In this document: positions 17,765 to 25,137 of the stretch, one piece after another | Layout of the letters: each line of letters opens with the position of its first letter | Numbering within the stretch: position 1 is the first letter of the stretch | Assembly (NCBI RefSeq): GCF_001570605.1 | Contig: NZ_BBXG01000014.1 | Location: 62,001-126,000 of the forward strand | Direction: 5' to 3' | DNA: 64,000 nt | Source: Herbidospora cretacea | GTDB lineage: Bacteria > Actinomycetota > Actinomycetes > Streptosporangiales > Streptosporangiaceae | Translations under genes and position numbers: made by a program | Notes under the pieces: model-generated | What the model saw: the letters and a program-made list of their open reading frames with translations, nothing else | Database searches by the model: none | What the model was told of the DNA's origin: nothing

Positions 17765-18478
17765 TCACCACCCCATCAGCAGGACCAGCAGCGCGAGCAG
17801 GAATCCGGCCGCGCACCACCGGCCCACCCAGGCCAGCCTGCCCAGCAGGTGGCGGTCCCACCGGGCGGGGTCACCGCTCAGCGACCTTGTGAGCGGCATC
17901 AGCACCCGGCCCAGGCCGAACCCGAGCCCGGCCAGCAGGCCGGGCAGCAGGCCTCCGACGAGCACGAGGGTGAGCACCAGCGCGTGCGGGAGAGCGGTCG
18001 GGGTGAAGGTGCGCACGCCCGTGCCCATCTCGAAACCGAACTGGAAAGGCCCCTCGAACCGGCTGCGCGGGATGATCTCCTGCGGCACCAGCCTGCGGTT
18101 CTGGATCAGCCCGAGCGGACGTCCGGCCAGTTCGAAGGCGAGCAGCACGGCCGCCACCGGGATCAGCGCCCAGGTCCGCCAGGTCTCCGGCACCACCGAG
18201 ACGAGACCGCCGAAGGCCCCCGCGACCGTGCCCGACACCAGCGCGCCCAGGACCAGCCCGGAGGAGAACGCCGTCAGTTGTCCCCGCCAGACCGGCGAGG
18301 TCAGCAGATCCGCTGAGTTGAGGCTTCAAACGGAGCCGGACAGCGAGAACCCGGCGACCACCCCCATCAGCGCCCAGGCGAGGAAGTCCAGCCGGCCGGG
18401 CCAGACCGCTCCGGCCACCGCGACGACCGCGGTCAGGACGAAGAGGAGCCCGGCCGTTCGGGTGGCGGGCAGGGTCAC
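17765..18478 (-). CDS. Putative selenoprotein: membrane protein with Sec51 (in-frame TGA)
   Basis: Read through the TGA at 18326-18328 this is one 237-residue membrane protein. It starts at GTG 18478, overlapping the previous stop (GTGA), and has about six helices (near 9-26, 32-48, 68-92, 102-117, 161-190 and 215-236). The segment GFSLSGSV is followed by TGA and then, in the same frame, SLNSADLLTSPVWRGQLTAF. The part downstream has no usable ribosome site at its first start (GTG 18238), and the frame is open on both sides of the TGA with normal third-base GC except near the hairpins. A SECIS-like hairpin begins 25 bases after TGA. selA, selB and tRNA-Sec are upstream on the same strand. Neighbours are thiol-redox proteins, where Sec often replaces Cys. 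The alternative is a nonsense mutation. The family is unrecognised; EMGTGVRTFTP is a distinctive loop. Confidence 0.75.
18282..18300 (-). promoter_or_regulatory. Bacterial SECIS element (apical loop GGUCU)
   Basis: On the mRNA strand CCUCGCC pairs with GGCGGGG over seven bases (one U-G), closing the five-base loop GGUCU. The loop matches that of E. coli fdhF (AGGUCU). The loop begins 32 bases after the TGA, inside the range I recall for bacterial SECIS elements (about 16-37) and with G in the first two loop positions. A second hairpin, UCAGC-GGAUCU-GCUGA (18301-18316), abuts it and could act instead or stack on it. Confidence 0.75.
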
Positions 18479-18972
18479 GGGTTGGCCCGCGAGCAGATGT
18501 AGAAGGTGCTGCCCGCGCCGTACACCACGAAGCGGCCGTCGGCGCAGCGGTAGGGGGTGCTGCCGTGCGTCCAGCGCCAGGCGTTCTTCTTCGAGGCCCC
18601 GCTCGCGCCGCACTCCACGATCGGCGTGTAGTAGGAGTAGGCGTTGCCGTCGGTGCGGAACCAGCCGTCGCTGCCGCAGTAGCTGCTGGCGTAGGACCCG
18701 CCCACGCACACCCGCTGGGGGGTGCCGTCCTTGTAGCCGTCGAAGTTGGCGTAGCCGCTGTTGGAGCAGCCGGACCACTCCGAGCCCGCGGTCGCCGAGG
18801 CGCTCTTGATGCGGGCGGGCGGCAGGGCGCCCACCACGGTCAGCGCCAGGGCTCCGCCGAGCACGCCGACCGACTTGACCATCGTGCGTCGCGACACCCG
18901 GACCCGGACCGGCGGACGCGCCGCCACGTCCTCGTCGGCCGCCGGCACGTCGGACCAGTAGTCGGGGGTCAT
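18475..18972 (-). CDS. Tat-exported Cys-rich protein in Mau-like cluster
   Basis: This 165-residue protein starts at ATG 18972 with GAAGGAC before it. A twin-arginine signal is clear: SRRTMVKSVGVLGGALALTV, preceded by a long charged n-region, with cleavage near SASA. The mature part (about 105 residues) has six cysteines (GCSN, RVCVG, SYCGSD, VECGAS, YRCADG, YICSR) and several Trp/Tyr. It is flanked by MauD-like and MauE-like genes, as is the light chain MauA in methylamine operons, which is also Tat-exported and disulfide-rich. Direct sequence similarity to MauA is not evident. It could be a disulfide-dependent secreted enzyme subunit or a small extracellular protein; function unknown. Confidence 0.8.
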   Translation of the reverse strand: MTPDYWSDVPAADEDVAARPPVRVRVSRRTMVKSVGVLGGALALTVVGALPPARIKSASATAGSEWSGCSNSGYANFDGYKDGTPQRVCVGGSYASSYCGSDGWFRTDGNAYSYYTPIVECGASGASKKNAWRWTHGSTPYRCADGRFVVYGAGSTFYICSRANP

Positions 18973-18977
18973 GTCCT

Positions 18978-19484
18978 TCACCTCACGTTCGACGATTCGG
19001 GCAGATCCACCCCGAGGAGCCGGTCCAGGTCCGGGTCGGACCCGACCGCGCGGCGCCATTCCTCGACGCCGTCGGGCGTGTACTTGACGAGCGAGGGGGT
19101 CGCGCCGACCGCGACCGAACCGAGCAGGTCGGCGTCGATCACGGCCTCGACGTGCGGGGCCGGTTCGACCCAGGCCGCGCACGCCGCACCCGCGCTCAGC
19201 AGGACCAGGTGGCCGTCGACCCGCGGCGTCCCGGCCAGATGAACGGCGCGATCCCGGCAGCTCGGGCACTGCTCGGAGACCACGAGGACGAAGGTCGGCC
19301 GCCCGTCGGCGGAGGCGAAACGGGCCACCCGCCGGACGGCGGCCGGACCGGGTTCGGCGGCGGGTGCGGCCAGCACCGCCTGCTGGAGCTCGCGCACGAT
19401 CCTGAGCAGGGCGGAGATCGCGAACAGGGCGATCACCATGCCGAGGAAGGCGAACACGGCCAGCGAGTTGACGACGTTCTGCAC
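18978..19484 (-). CDS. MauD/TlpA-like membrane-anchored thioredoxin
   Basis: This 168-residue protein starts at GTG 19484, five bases after the previous stop. An N-terminal membrane anchor (about residues 6-27, AVFAFLGMVIALFAISALL) is followed by a thioredoxin fold with the active site VVSEQCPSCRDRA (CPSC) and the cis-Pro region SVAVGATPSLVKYTPDG. This is the MauD/TlpA type, which reduces or oxidises disulfides outside the membrane. It precedes the Tat Cys-rich protein by five bases, so that protein is the likely substrate. Confidence 0.85.
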   Translation of the reverse strand: MQNVVNSLAVFAFLGMVIALFAISALLRIVRELQQAVLAAPAAEPGPAAVRRVARFASADGRPTFVLVVSEQCPSCRDRAVHLAGTPRVDGHLVLLSAGAACAAWVEPAPHVEAVIDADLLGSVAVGATPSLVKYTPDGVEEWRRAVGSDPDLDRLLGVDLPESSNVR

Positions 19485-19489
19485 GGCGA

Positions 19490-20215
19490 TCAGCTCAGCA
19501 CGCAGGTGAGGGAGTCGGCGACGGCCGCGAAGCGCGGGTCCCCGGCCTCCCGCGCCGTCAGGATCGTGGTCGTCGAGGTGTTGACCAGGATGGCCGAGCG
19601 CAGGACCCGCCCGTCGTCGGCCCGCTCGTCGCGTTTCCACAACGCGCCGCCGCGCACCCGTTTGCCCGTGCCGCCGGGGGTGGGCAGCGATCCGGCCGGG
19701 TTCACCTGGATCGAGCAGACGCCTTCCAGGCTGTTGACCGCCAGCAGGCCGTCCATGCGGACCCGCGCGCCGAGCCGGGGGGCCAGGACGACGCCCTCCG
19801 GGGCGTCGCGGACGTCGAAGGCGGCGAGCAGGCCGATGAACACCTCGAACGGCACATTGGTCCCCTGGATGAAGGTGTAGACCTCATGGTGCGGCCCGAT
19901 CCACAGCATGGTCGTGCCGCCGTTCTCCGGGTCCTCGTGGGAGACCAGACGGGCTCCGTTCCACGACACCTCGCGGACGGTGAACCGGTCGTACTCGCCG
20001 AGGTGGCGGGCGATGAGCTCGCGCGCACCCGCGGCGCCGGTGTGGAAACGCTGGGCGCCGCTTTCGTTCCGCGCCCAGAACAGGTAGCTCCAGGCCATGG
20101 TGAAGGGCTCTGGACCGCCGTCAGCGGTGAGCGTCCGGCCATCAGGTGTTCGCGCTAACATCGCCACGGCACCAGAGTGAGCGGTGGGCGTCCACGGCCG
20201 CCATACGACCGCCAT
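19490..20215 (-). CDS. Hypothetical protein of the Sec/Mau-like operon
   Basis: This 241-residue chain has no recognised family, signal peptide or membrane segment. It is placed between a SARP regulator and the MauD-like gene, 12 bases after the SARP stop. The central part reads TTMLWIGPHHEVYTFIQGTN and then PFEVFIGLLAAFDV, a compact alpha/beta pattern. The start is uncertain: ATG 20215 is the longest, ATG 20161 and ATG 20098 are in frame, and none has a good ribosome site; the conserved-looking part begins at MAWSYLFWAR (20098). Confidence 0.7.
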   Translation of the reverse strand: MAVVWRPWTPTAHSGAVAMLARTPDGRTLTADGGPEPFTMAWSYLFWARNESGAQRFHTGAAGARELIARHLGEYDRFTVREVSWNGARLVSHEDPENGGTTMLWIGPHHEVYTFIQGTNVPFEVFIGLLAAFDVRDAPEGVVLAPRLGARVRMDGLLAVNSLEGVCSIQVNPAGSLPTPGGTGKRVRGGALWKRDERADDGRVLRSAILVNTSTTTILTAREAGDPRFAAVADSLTCVLS

Positions 20216-20227
20216 ACGACCGCCACA

Positions 20228-20977
20228 TCACAGGCCGGCGTCCTCCATGAGGATCCGGTCGTGCAGAGCCGTCAGCGTGGTGGACGGCCCGACCCCGATC
20301 TGCTCGACCAGGGCCGCCCGGCAGTCGTGGTAGGTCAGCAGCGCGTCGGCCCGGCGTCCGCTCTTGTGCAGGGCGAGCATGAGGCGCGCGCGCAGGTCCT
20401 CGCGCAACGGCGCGCGGGCGACCGCGATCCGGAGCTGGTCGATGGCCTCCTCGTAGGCCCCCAGGCGGATGCAGGCGCCGGCGAAGTCGCCTATCGCGGC
20501 CGTCCGGCGCTCGTTGAGCTGGGTGGCGGCGTTGCGCAGCGCCTCGGAGCTGTCGGCGAGATCCTGGAGCGCCGCGCCGCGCCAGAGCGCGAGCCCCTCC
20601 CTAAGCAGGCGGGCCGCCGAGGCGTCGTCGCGCTCGCCCAGCGCGGTGGCCGCGGCCGACCGGGCCGCCTCGAAGTCGGCCAGATCGAGCCGGTCCTCGA
20701 CGTCGGTCACCCGGTAGCCGCCGGGCTCGGTCCGGATCTCCACGCCGGAGCAGGCCAGCCCCTTGCGCAGGTCCGCGATGTAGGTCTGCAGGTTCCGCCG
20801 TGCCGACGGCGGCGCGCCGTCACCCCAGAGGACGGCGGTGCAGCGCTCGGTCGAGACCGTGTGAGGGGCATCGAGCAGCAGCAGAGCCAGGAGCTGCCGG
20901 TGCTTGATCCGGGTCACGGCGAGCCGGCCACCGTCCGCTCGCTGGATCTCGAAGTGCCCGAGCAGGAGAAATCGCAT
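20228..20977 (-). CDS. SARP/BTAD-type transcriptional regulator
   Basis: This 249-residue protein starts at ATG 20977 with TGGAG upstream. The N-terminal OmpR-like winged helix (about residues 1-95: MRFLLLGHFEIQR, IKHRQLLALLLLDAPHTV and LWGDGAPPSARRNLQTYIAD) is followed by a bacterial transcriptional activation domain of tetratricopeptide type (about 100-245: ALWRGAALQDL, LRLGAYEEAIDQLR-like helices, GVGPSTTLTALH). This is the small SARP form that activates antibiotic or secondary-metabolism clusters. It is 29 bases downstream of tRNA-Sec and first in the operon, so it probably activates that operon. Confidence 0.92.
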   Translation of the reverse strand: MRFLLLGHFEIQRADGGRLAVTRIKHRQLLALLLLDAPHTVSTERCTAVLWGDGAPPSARRNLQTYIADLRKGLACSGVEIRTEPGGYRVTDVEDRLDLADFEAARSAAATALGERDDASAARLLREGLALWRGAALQDLADSSEALRNAATQLNERRTAAIGDFAGACIRLGAYEEAIDQLRIAVARAPLREDLRARLMLALHKSGRRADALLTYHDCRAALVEQIGVGPSTTLTALHDRILMEDAGL

Positions 20978-21006
20978 AGAACTCCAGCCGACTCTGGGGG
21001 GAGCAG

Positions 21007-21099
21007 CGGAGACGGACGGGAATCGAACCCGCCGCGCCGAGGTCCTCGGCGCCACCGGTTTTGAAGACCGGGAGGGCCACCAGGCACCTGCACGTCCCC
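21007..21099 (-). tRNA. selC: Selenocysteine tRNA, anticodon TCA
   Basis: The 93-base sequence on the minus strand starts GGGGACG and pairs with CGTCTCC near the 3' end. The anticodon arm CCGGT-CTTCAAA-ACCGG carries TCA, which reads UGA. A long variable arm (GCGCCGAG...CTCGGCGC) and a T-arm with TTCGATT are present. CCA is not encoded. Length, anticodon and long arm identify tRNA-Sec. It lies 10 bases after selB. Confidence 0.93.
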
Positions 21100-21109
21100 G
21101 TTGATAACG

Positions 21110-22786
21110 CTACCAAAGAAACGTTCTGGAACCAGAGGTGTCCACGCGGCGGGTGACGCCAAGCCGGTCGAGGTGCTCCAGGAGGGGGACGGCGACCCGG
21201 CGGCTGGTGTTCAGCGCGATCCGCGCCTGCGCCACGGTGAACGGCCGGGGCAACCGGGACAGCACCGCGACCGCGTCGTCGGGCGCCTCGGGCGGCAGGA
21301 CGACGCCGGGCGCCAGCCGGACCAGCTCGCCCGCCGCCTCGGCGGCGGCCAGCGCACGCGCGTCGAGCCCCAGTTCCGCGAGCCGGTCCGCGTCCGGCGC
21401 CGCGAAGGGGTCGGCGGCCCAGCTCCGCCGTAGTTCGACGACTCCGGGGGTGCTGGCCGGCAGGACCAGCCGCCCGCGCACCACGCGGACGGAGGTGCCC
21501 TCGGCCAGGGCGTCCACGAGCGACCGGTCCGGCAGGCCGAGCGCCTGGCGCGCGGTCTCCGCCGCCATGCCGGGCTGGGCGGCCACGACCTCGGTGAGAC
21601 GGTGGCGGAGCCCTTCCCAGTGGGCCGGGTCGGCCATCCAGTCTCCCAGGACCGGCTCCGCGGCGACGGGCGTGCCCATGGCGGCCAGTTCGTCGCGCCG
21701 GGCCAGGCCGCGCCGGCGCAACTCGGCCGCGCCGTCCGGCCGGCCGGACATCCCGGCGAGCTCGGCGGCCCGCGCCTTCGCCGCTCCCCTGCGCCGCAGC
21801 TCCGGCGGGCGGACGTCCAGCACCACCGCGCCCCACACCCGGCGGCTGCCGGGATCACGCAGCAACGCCCGGTCGCCGACCCGTATCGGCATCGGCGCGG
21901 GCAGGCTGACCCGCACCGTGTCGGCACCGAGCGCGCGCAGCCGCGCGGGCTCCGCCGCCGTGCCGAGGTGCCACGTCACGTGCTCCGGCGGAGGATCCAC
22001 GCCGGAGACCCGGATGTCGAGCACCCGCACGTCGAGCCAGCGTCCCGGGGTCGTCAGGGTGTGCCCGCGCCGGGGGCGCGCGCCTCCGCGCAGGTTGACC
22101 GCGACCCGCGCGGGGCCGGTGACCTCGGTCCTCGCCACGTTGAGACTGTGCAGCCCGCGGACGCGCACGTCGTCGCCGCCGAGCCGGAGCACGTCGCCGA
22201 CCCGGATCACTCCCGCGCCGAGCGTCCCGGTGACGACGGTCCCCCGCCCTTCGACGGTGAAGACCCGGTCGATCCACAGGCGTACATCCGCCTCCGGGGC
22301 GAGGTCGCCTGTGGGGATGGAGGTCAGCAGAGCGCGTAGCTCCGGCAGGCCGTGTCCGGTGACCGCGCTGACGGCGGTCAGGGGAATGTCCTCCACGGTG
22401 CTGCCGCGCAGTCGCTCACGGCAGTGGGCCAGTACAGGTCCGGGGTCGGCGAGGTCCGACCGGGTGACGGCCAGCACGCCCCGGCTGACTCCCAGAGCGT
22501 GCAGGATCTCCAGGTGTTCCTGGGACTGCACCGCCCAGCCCGCGTCGGCCGCCACCACGAACAGCACCGCCGTGATCGGGCCGACCCCCGCCAGCATGTT
22601 GCCGACGAAGCGTTCGTGGCCGGGCACGTCGACGAAGGCGAGATCCCCCTCCCAGACGTAACCGAGGTCGATGGTCAGCCCGCGCCGGCGCTCCTCCTCC
22701 CACCGGTCGGGTTCCATGCCGGTGAGCGCCCGCAGCAGGGTGGACTTGCCGTGGTCGACGTGCCCGGCGGTGGCGATCACCCGCAC
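21110..22786 (-). CDS. selB: Selenocysteine-specific elongation factor SelB
   Basis: This 558-residue protein starts at GTG 22786 (MRVIATAGHVDHGKST), matching the family's usual start; GTG 22780 gives a GTGA overlap and is the alternative. The GTPase domain has GHVDHGKST (P loop), DVPGHERFVGNM (G3) and TRSD (in place of NKxD, as in SelB). The beta-barrel domains II/III follow (RVFTVEGRGTVVTGTL), and the C-terminal winged helices (about 390-558) that hold the SECIS RNA end in FTVAQARIALNTSRRVAVPL. It delivers Sec-tRNA to the ribosome at SECIS-marked UGA codons. It overlaps selA and precedes tRNA-Sec by 10 bases. Confidence 0.97.
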   Translation of the reverse strand: MRVIATAGHVDHGKSTLLRALTGMEPDRWEEERRRGLTIDLGYVWEGDLAFVDVPGHERFVGNMLAGVGPITAVLFVVAADAGWAVQSQEHLEILHALGVSRGVLAVTRSDLADPGPVLAHCRERLRGSTVEDIPLTAVSAVTGHGLPELRALLTSIPTGDLAPEADVRLWIDRVFTVEGRGTVVTGTLGAGVIRVGDVLRLGGDDVRVRGLHSLNVARTEVTGPARVAVNLRGGARPRRGHTLTTPGRWLDVRVLDIRVSGVDPPPEHVTWHLGTAAEPARLRALGADTVRVSLPAPMPIRVGDRALLRDPGSRRVWGAVVLDVRPPELRRRGAAKARAAELAGMSGRPDGAAELRRRGLARRDELAAMGTPVAAEPVLGDWMADPAHWEGLRHRLTEVVAAQPGMAAETARQALGLPDRSLVDALAEGTSVRVVRGRLVLPASTPGVVELRRSWAADPFAAPDADRLAELGLDARALAAAEAAGELVRLAPGVVLPPEAPDDAVAVLSRLPRPFTVAQARIALNTSRRVAVPLLEHLDRLGVTRRVDTSGSRTFLW

Positions 22787-24063
22787 GCGGCCACCACCGC
22801 GTCGAAGAGTTCGCCGTCGCGGTGCGGTGCGACCGCACGCAGGTCCAGCAGGCAGCGACCGCCCTCGACCCGGCCGACCACCGCCGGCCGGCCCGTCCGC
22901 AGCGGTCCGGCCAGCGCCTCGGCCACCGCCACCGCCGCGCTCGGGAGCGTGACGCCAGGCGCTCCCCCGCCGCCGACGGCCGCTTCGGCGTCCACCGCCT
23001 CGGCCTTCACCCCCGCCTCGGCCAGCCTTCTCACCAGCTCGTCGGCGCGGCGGCGCAGCACGACCGGGTCGGCGCTCAGGGCCTCGCGGGCCGGGTTGGC
23101 CGCGTGGGTGAGGGTGGCCTCCAGCGCCGCGAGCGTCAGCTTGTCGACCCGCAGCGCCCGGGCCAGCGGATGGCGGCGCAGTCGCTCCACCACGTCGGCC
23201 CGCCCGAGCAGCAGGCCGCACTGCGGGCCGCCGAGCAGTTTGTCGCCGCTGGCCGTGACCAGGTCGGCGCCCGCGCGCAGCCACGTCGCCGCGTCGGGTT
23301 CGTCGGGCAGCAGCGGTTCGGGCGTCAGCAGTCCCGAGCCGATGTCGGCGACCAGCGGCACGCCCAACCCGGTCAGCTCGCCGACGGACGGCGTCGCCGC
23401 GAATCCCTCGATGCGGTAGTTCGAGGGATGCACCTTGAGCACGAAACCGGTCGCGGGCCCGATCGCCCCGGCGTAGTCGGCCACGGATGTGCGGTTGGTG
23501 GTGCCGACCTCGCGCAGGCGGGCGCCGGTGGAGGTCAGCAGCTCGGGCAGCCGGAAGCCGTCGCCGATCTCGACCAGTTCCCCCCGGCTGATGACGATCT
23601 CCCGCCCCTGGGCCAGCGCGGTCGCGGCCAGCGCCAGCGCGGCGGCGTTGTTGTTGACGAGGTGGACCGCCTCCGCGTCCGGGACGGCCCGCGCGAGCGC
23701 GGCCAGAGCGGCCCGGCCGCGCCGGGCCCGGCGCCCGGTCTCCAGGTCGAACTCGACGTCGGTGGTCCCGCCCGCGCCGCGGATCGCGTCCAGGGCCGGG
23801 GCGGAGAGCGGAGCCCGGCCGAGGTTGGTGTGCAGCAGCACCCCCGTCGCGTTGAGCACCTCGCGGGGACCGCCGCCCGGCAGCGACCGCACCACCTCGT
23901 CGGCCACGTCGGCGGGGCTGATCTCGCCGTCCCTCGCCCGTCGTTGAGCCGCCCGGACGGCCCCTTTGACGCGGTCGCGTCCCATGAGCTCGACGAAGGG
24001 GGCGAGGCGGGGATCGTCCAGGAGCGCGTCGGTGCGCGGGATGTGGCGCCGCGAGTCGGTCAC
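22777..24063 (-). CDS. selA: L-seryl-tRNA(Sec) selenium transferase SelA
   Basis: This 428-residue protein starts at GTG 24063. The PLP-dependent fold shows VLNATGVLLHTNLGRAPLS, NNNAAALALA, EIVISRGELVEIGDGFRLP and the catalytic lysine region VTASGDKLLGGPQCGLL. It converts Ser-tRNA(Sec) to Sec-tRNA(Sec) with selenophosphate from SelD. There is no ribosome site before the GTG and an AT-rich block (TATATCC) about 10 bases upstream, so the mRNA may be leaderless. It is divergent from selD (48 bases). Confidence 0.97.
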   Translation of the reverse strand: MTDSRRHIPRTDALLDDPRLAPFVELMGRDRVKGAVRAAQRRARDGEISPADVADEVVRSLPGGGPREVLNATGVLLHTNLGRAPLSAPALDAIRGAGGTTDVEFDLETGRRARRGRAALAALARAVPDAEAVHLVNNNAAALALAATALAQGREIVISRGELVEIGDGFRLPELLTSTGARLREVGTTNRTSVADYAGAIGPATGFVLKVHPSNYRIEGFAATPSVGELTGLGVPLVADIGSGLLTPEPLLPDEPDAATWLRAGADLVTASGDKLLGGPQCGLLLGRADVVERLRRHPLARALRVDKLTLAALEATLTHAANPAREALSADPVVLRRRADELVRRLAEAGVKAEAVDAEAAVGGGGAPGVTLPSAAVAVAEALAGPLRTGRPAVVGRVEGGRCLLDLRAVAPHRDGELFDAVVAACG

Positions 24064-24111
24064 GATAAATCGGGATATACCAATCGGCCGATCCGCGCAA
24101 TGATCCCGATC

Positions 24112-25095
24112 ATGGTGAGACTGACCCAATACGCCCAAGGCGGCGGCTGCGCCTGCAAGATTCCTCCCGGCGAACTGGAGGACGTCCTGACCGGGCTGGG
24201 CGTCACCCCTGCCGACCCGGCCGGGGAACTCCTGGTCGGGCTGGAGACCGGGGACGACGCCGCGGTCGTCCGGGTCGAGGGCGGCACGGCGATCGTCAGC
24301 ACCGCCGACTTCTTCACCCCCGTGGTGGACGACCCCTACGACTGGGGCCGCATCGCCGCCGCCAACGCCCTGTCCGACGTGTACGCCATGGGCGGCCGGC
24401 CCCTCATGGCGCTCAACCTGCTCTGCTGGCCCCGCGAGACCCTGCCGTACGACCTGGCCCGCGAGGTCCTGCGCGGCGGCGCGGACGTGGCCGCGCAGGC
24501 CGGCTGCCACGTGGCGGGCGGCCACAGCGTCGTCGACGCCGAGCCGAAGTACGGCATGGCCGTCACCGGCCTCGCCGATCCCGCCGCCCTGATGCGCAAC
24601 GACGCCGGCCGGGCCGGGGTGCCGCTGTCGCTGACCAAGCCGCTCGGCCTCGGCGTGCTCAACAACCGCCACAAGGCGACGGGCGAGGTGTTCCCGCAGG
24701 CCGTCACGGTCATGACCCAGCTCAACGCCGCCGCGAGCGAGGCCGCACTCAGCGCCGGGGTGCGCTGCGCGACGGACGTGACCGGGTTCGGGCTCCTCGG
24801 TCACCTGTTCAAGCTGGCCAGGGCCTCGGGTGTCACGGCCGTGCTCGACAGCCGGGAGGTGCCCATGCTGGACGGAGCGCGCGAGGCCGTGCGGGACGGA
24901 TTCGTGCCCGGCGGCTCGCGGCGCAACCTCGACTGGGTGGCGGCCCACCTGACCGGCTCGGCCGACGAGGAGACGATGGTGCTGCTGGCCGACGCGCAGA
25001 CCTCCGGAGGGCTGCTGATCGCCGGGGAGGTGCCCGGCGCCCCGGTGATCGGCGAACTGGTGCCTCGCGGGGAGTTCCCGATCGTGATCAGATGA
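24112..25095 (+). CDS. selD: Selenide, water dikinase SelD
   Basis: This 327-residue protein begins MVRLTQYAQGGGCACK; the Cys/Lys pair near the start is the catalytic signature (Cys form, not Sec). ATP-binding marks are LETGDDAAVV, STADFFTPVVDDPYDWGRIA, AANALSDVYAMGG and AGGHSVVDAEPKYG. It makes selenophosphate from selenide and ATP. ATG 24112 is chosen; ATG 24100 is in frame. It is divergent from selAB and shares a very short promoter region with it. Confidence 0.97.
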   Translation: MVRLTQYAQGGGCACKIPPGELEDVLTGLGVTPADPAGELLVGLETGDDAAVVRVEGGTAIVSTADFFTPVVDDPYDWGRIAAANALSDVYAMGGRPLMALNLLCWPRETLPYDLAREVLRGGADVAAQAGCHVAGGHSVVDAEPKYGMAVTGLADPAALMRNDAGRAGVPLSLTKPLGLGVLNNRHKATGEVFPQAVTVMTQLNAAASEAALSAGVRCATDVTGFGLLGHLFKLARASGVTAVLDSREVPMLDGAREAVRDGFVPGGSRRNLDWVAAHLTGSADEETMVLLADAQTSGGLLIAGEVPGAPVIGELVPRGEFPIVIR

Positions 25096-25096
25096 C

Positions 25097-25137
25097 CCGA
25101 CCGCACCGGATCCGCTCAGCGTTCAGGGTGCGGTCGG
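25097..25137. terminator. Bidirectional hairpin between selD and TetR
   Basis: CCGACCGCACC pairs with GGTGCGGTCGG (11 bases, 19-base loop). It starts two bases after the selD stop and covers the end of the convergent TetR gene. Confidence 0.6.

Noticed and set aside
18238-18328. TGA at 18326 as a plain stop, with two separate small genes on either side
   Set aside because: The two pieces are in the same frame with open sequence between, the second has no ribosome site, and a canonical SECIS-type hairpin follows in a genome region full of sel genes. A nonsense mutation remains the main alternative.
22352-23419. Plus-strand ORF opposite selA/selB
   Set aside because: Ser/Arg-rich antisense frame; selA and selB are certain.
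21110-24100. One 996-codon frame covering selB and most of selA
   Set aside because: The first half is out of frame with SelA and only the last 558 codons match SelB; two genes with an overlap explain the region.
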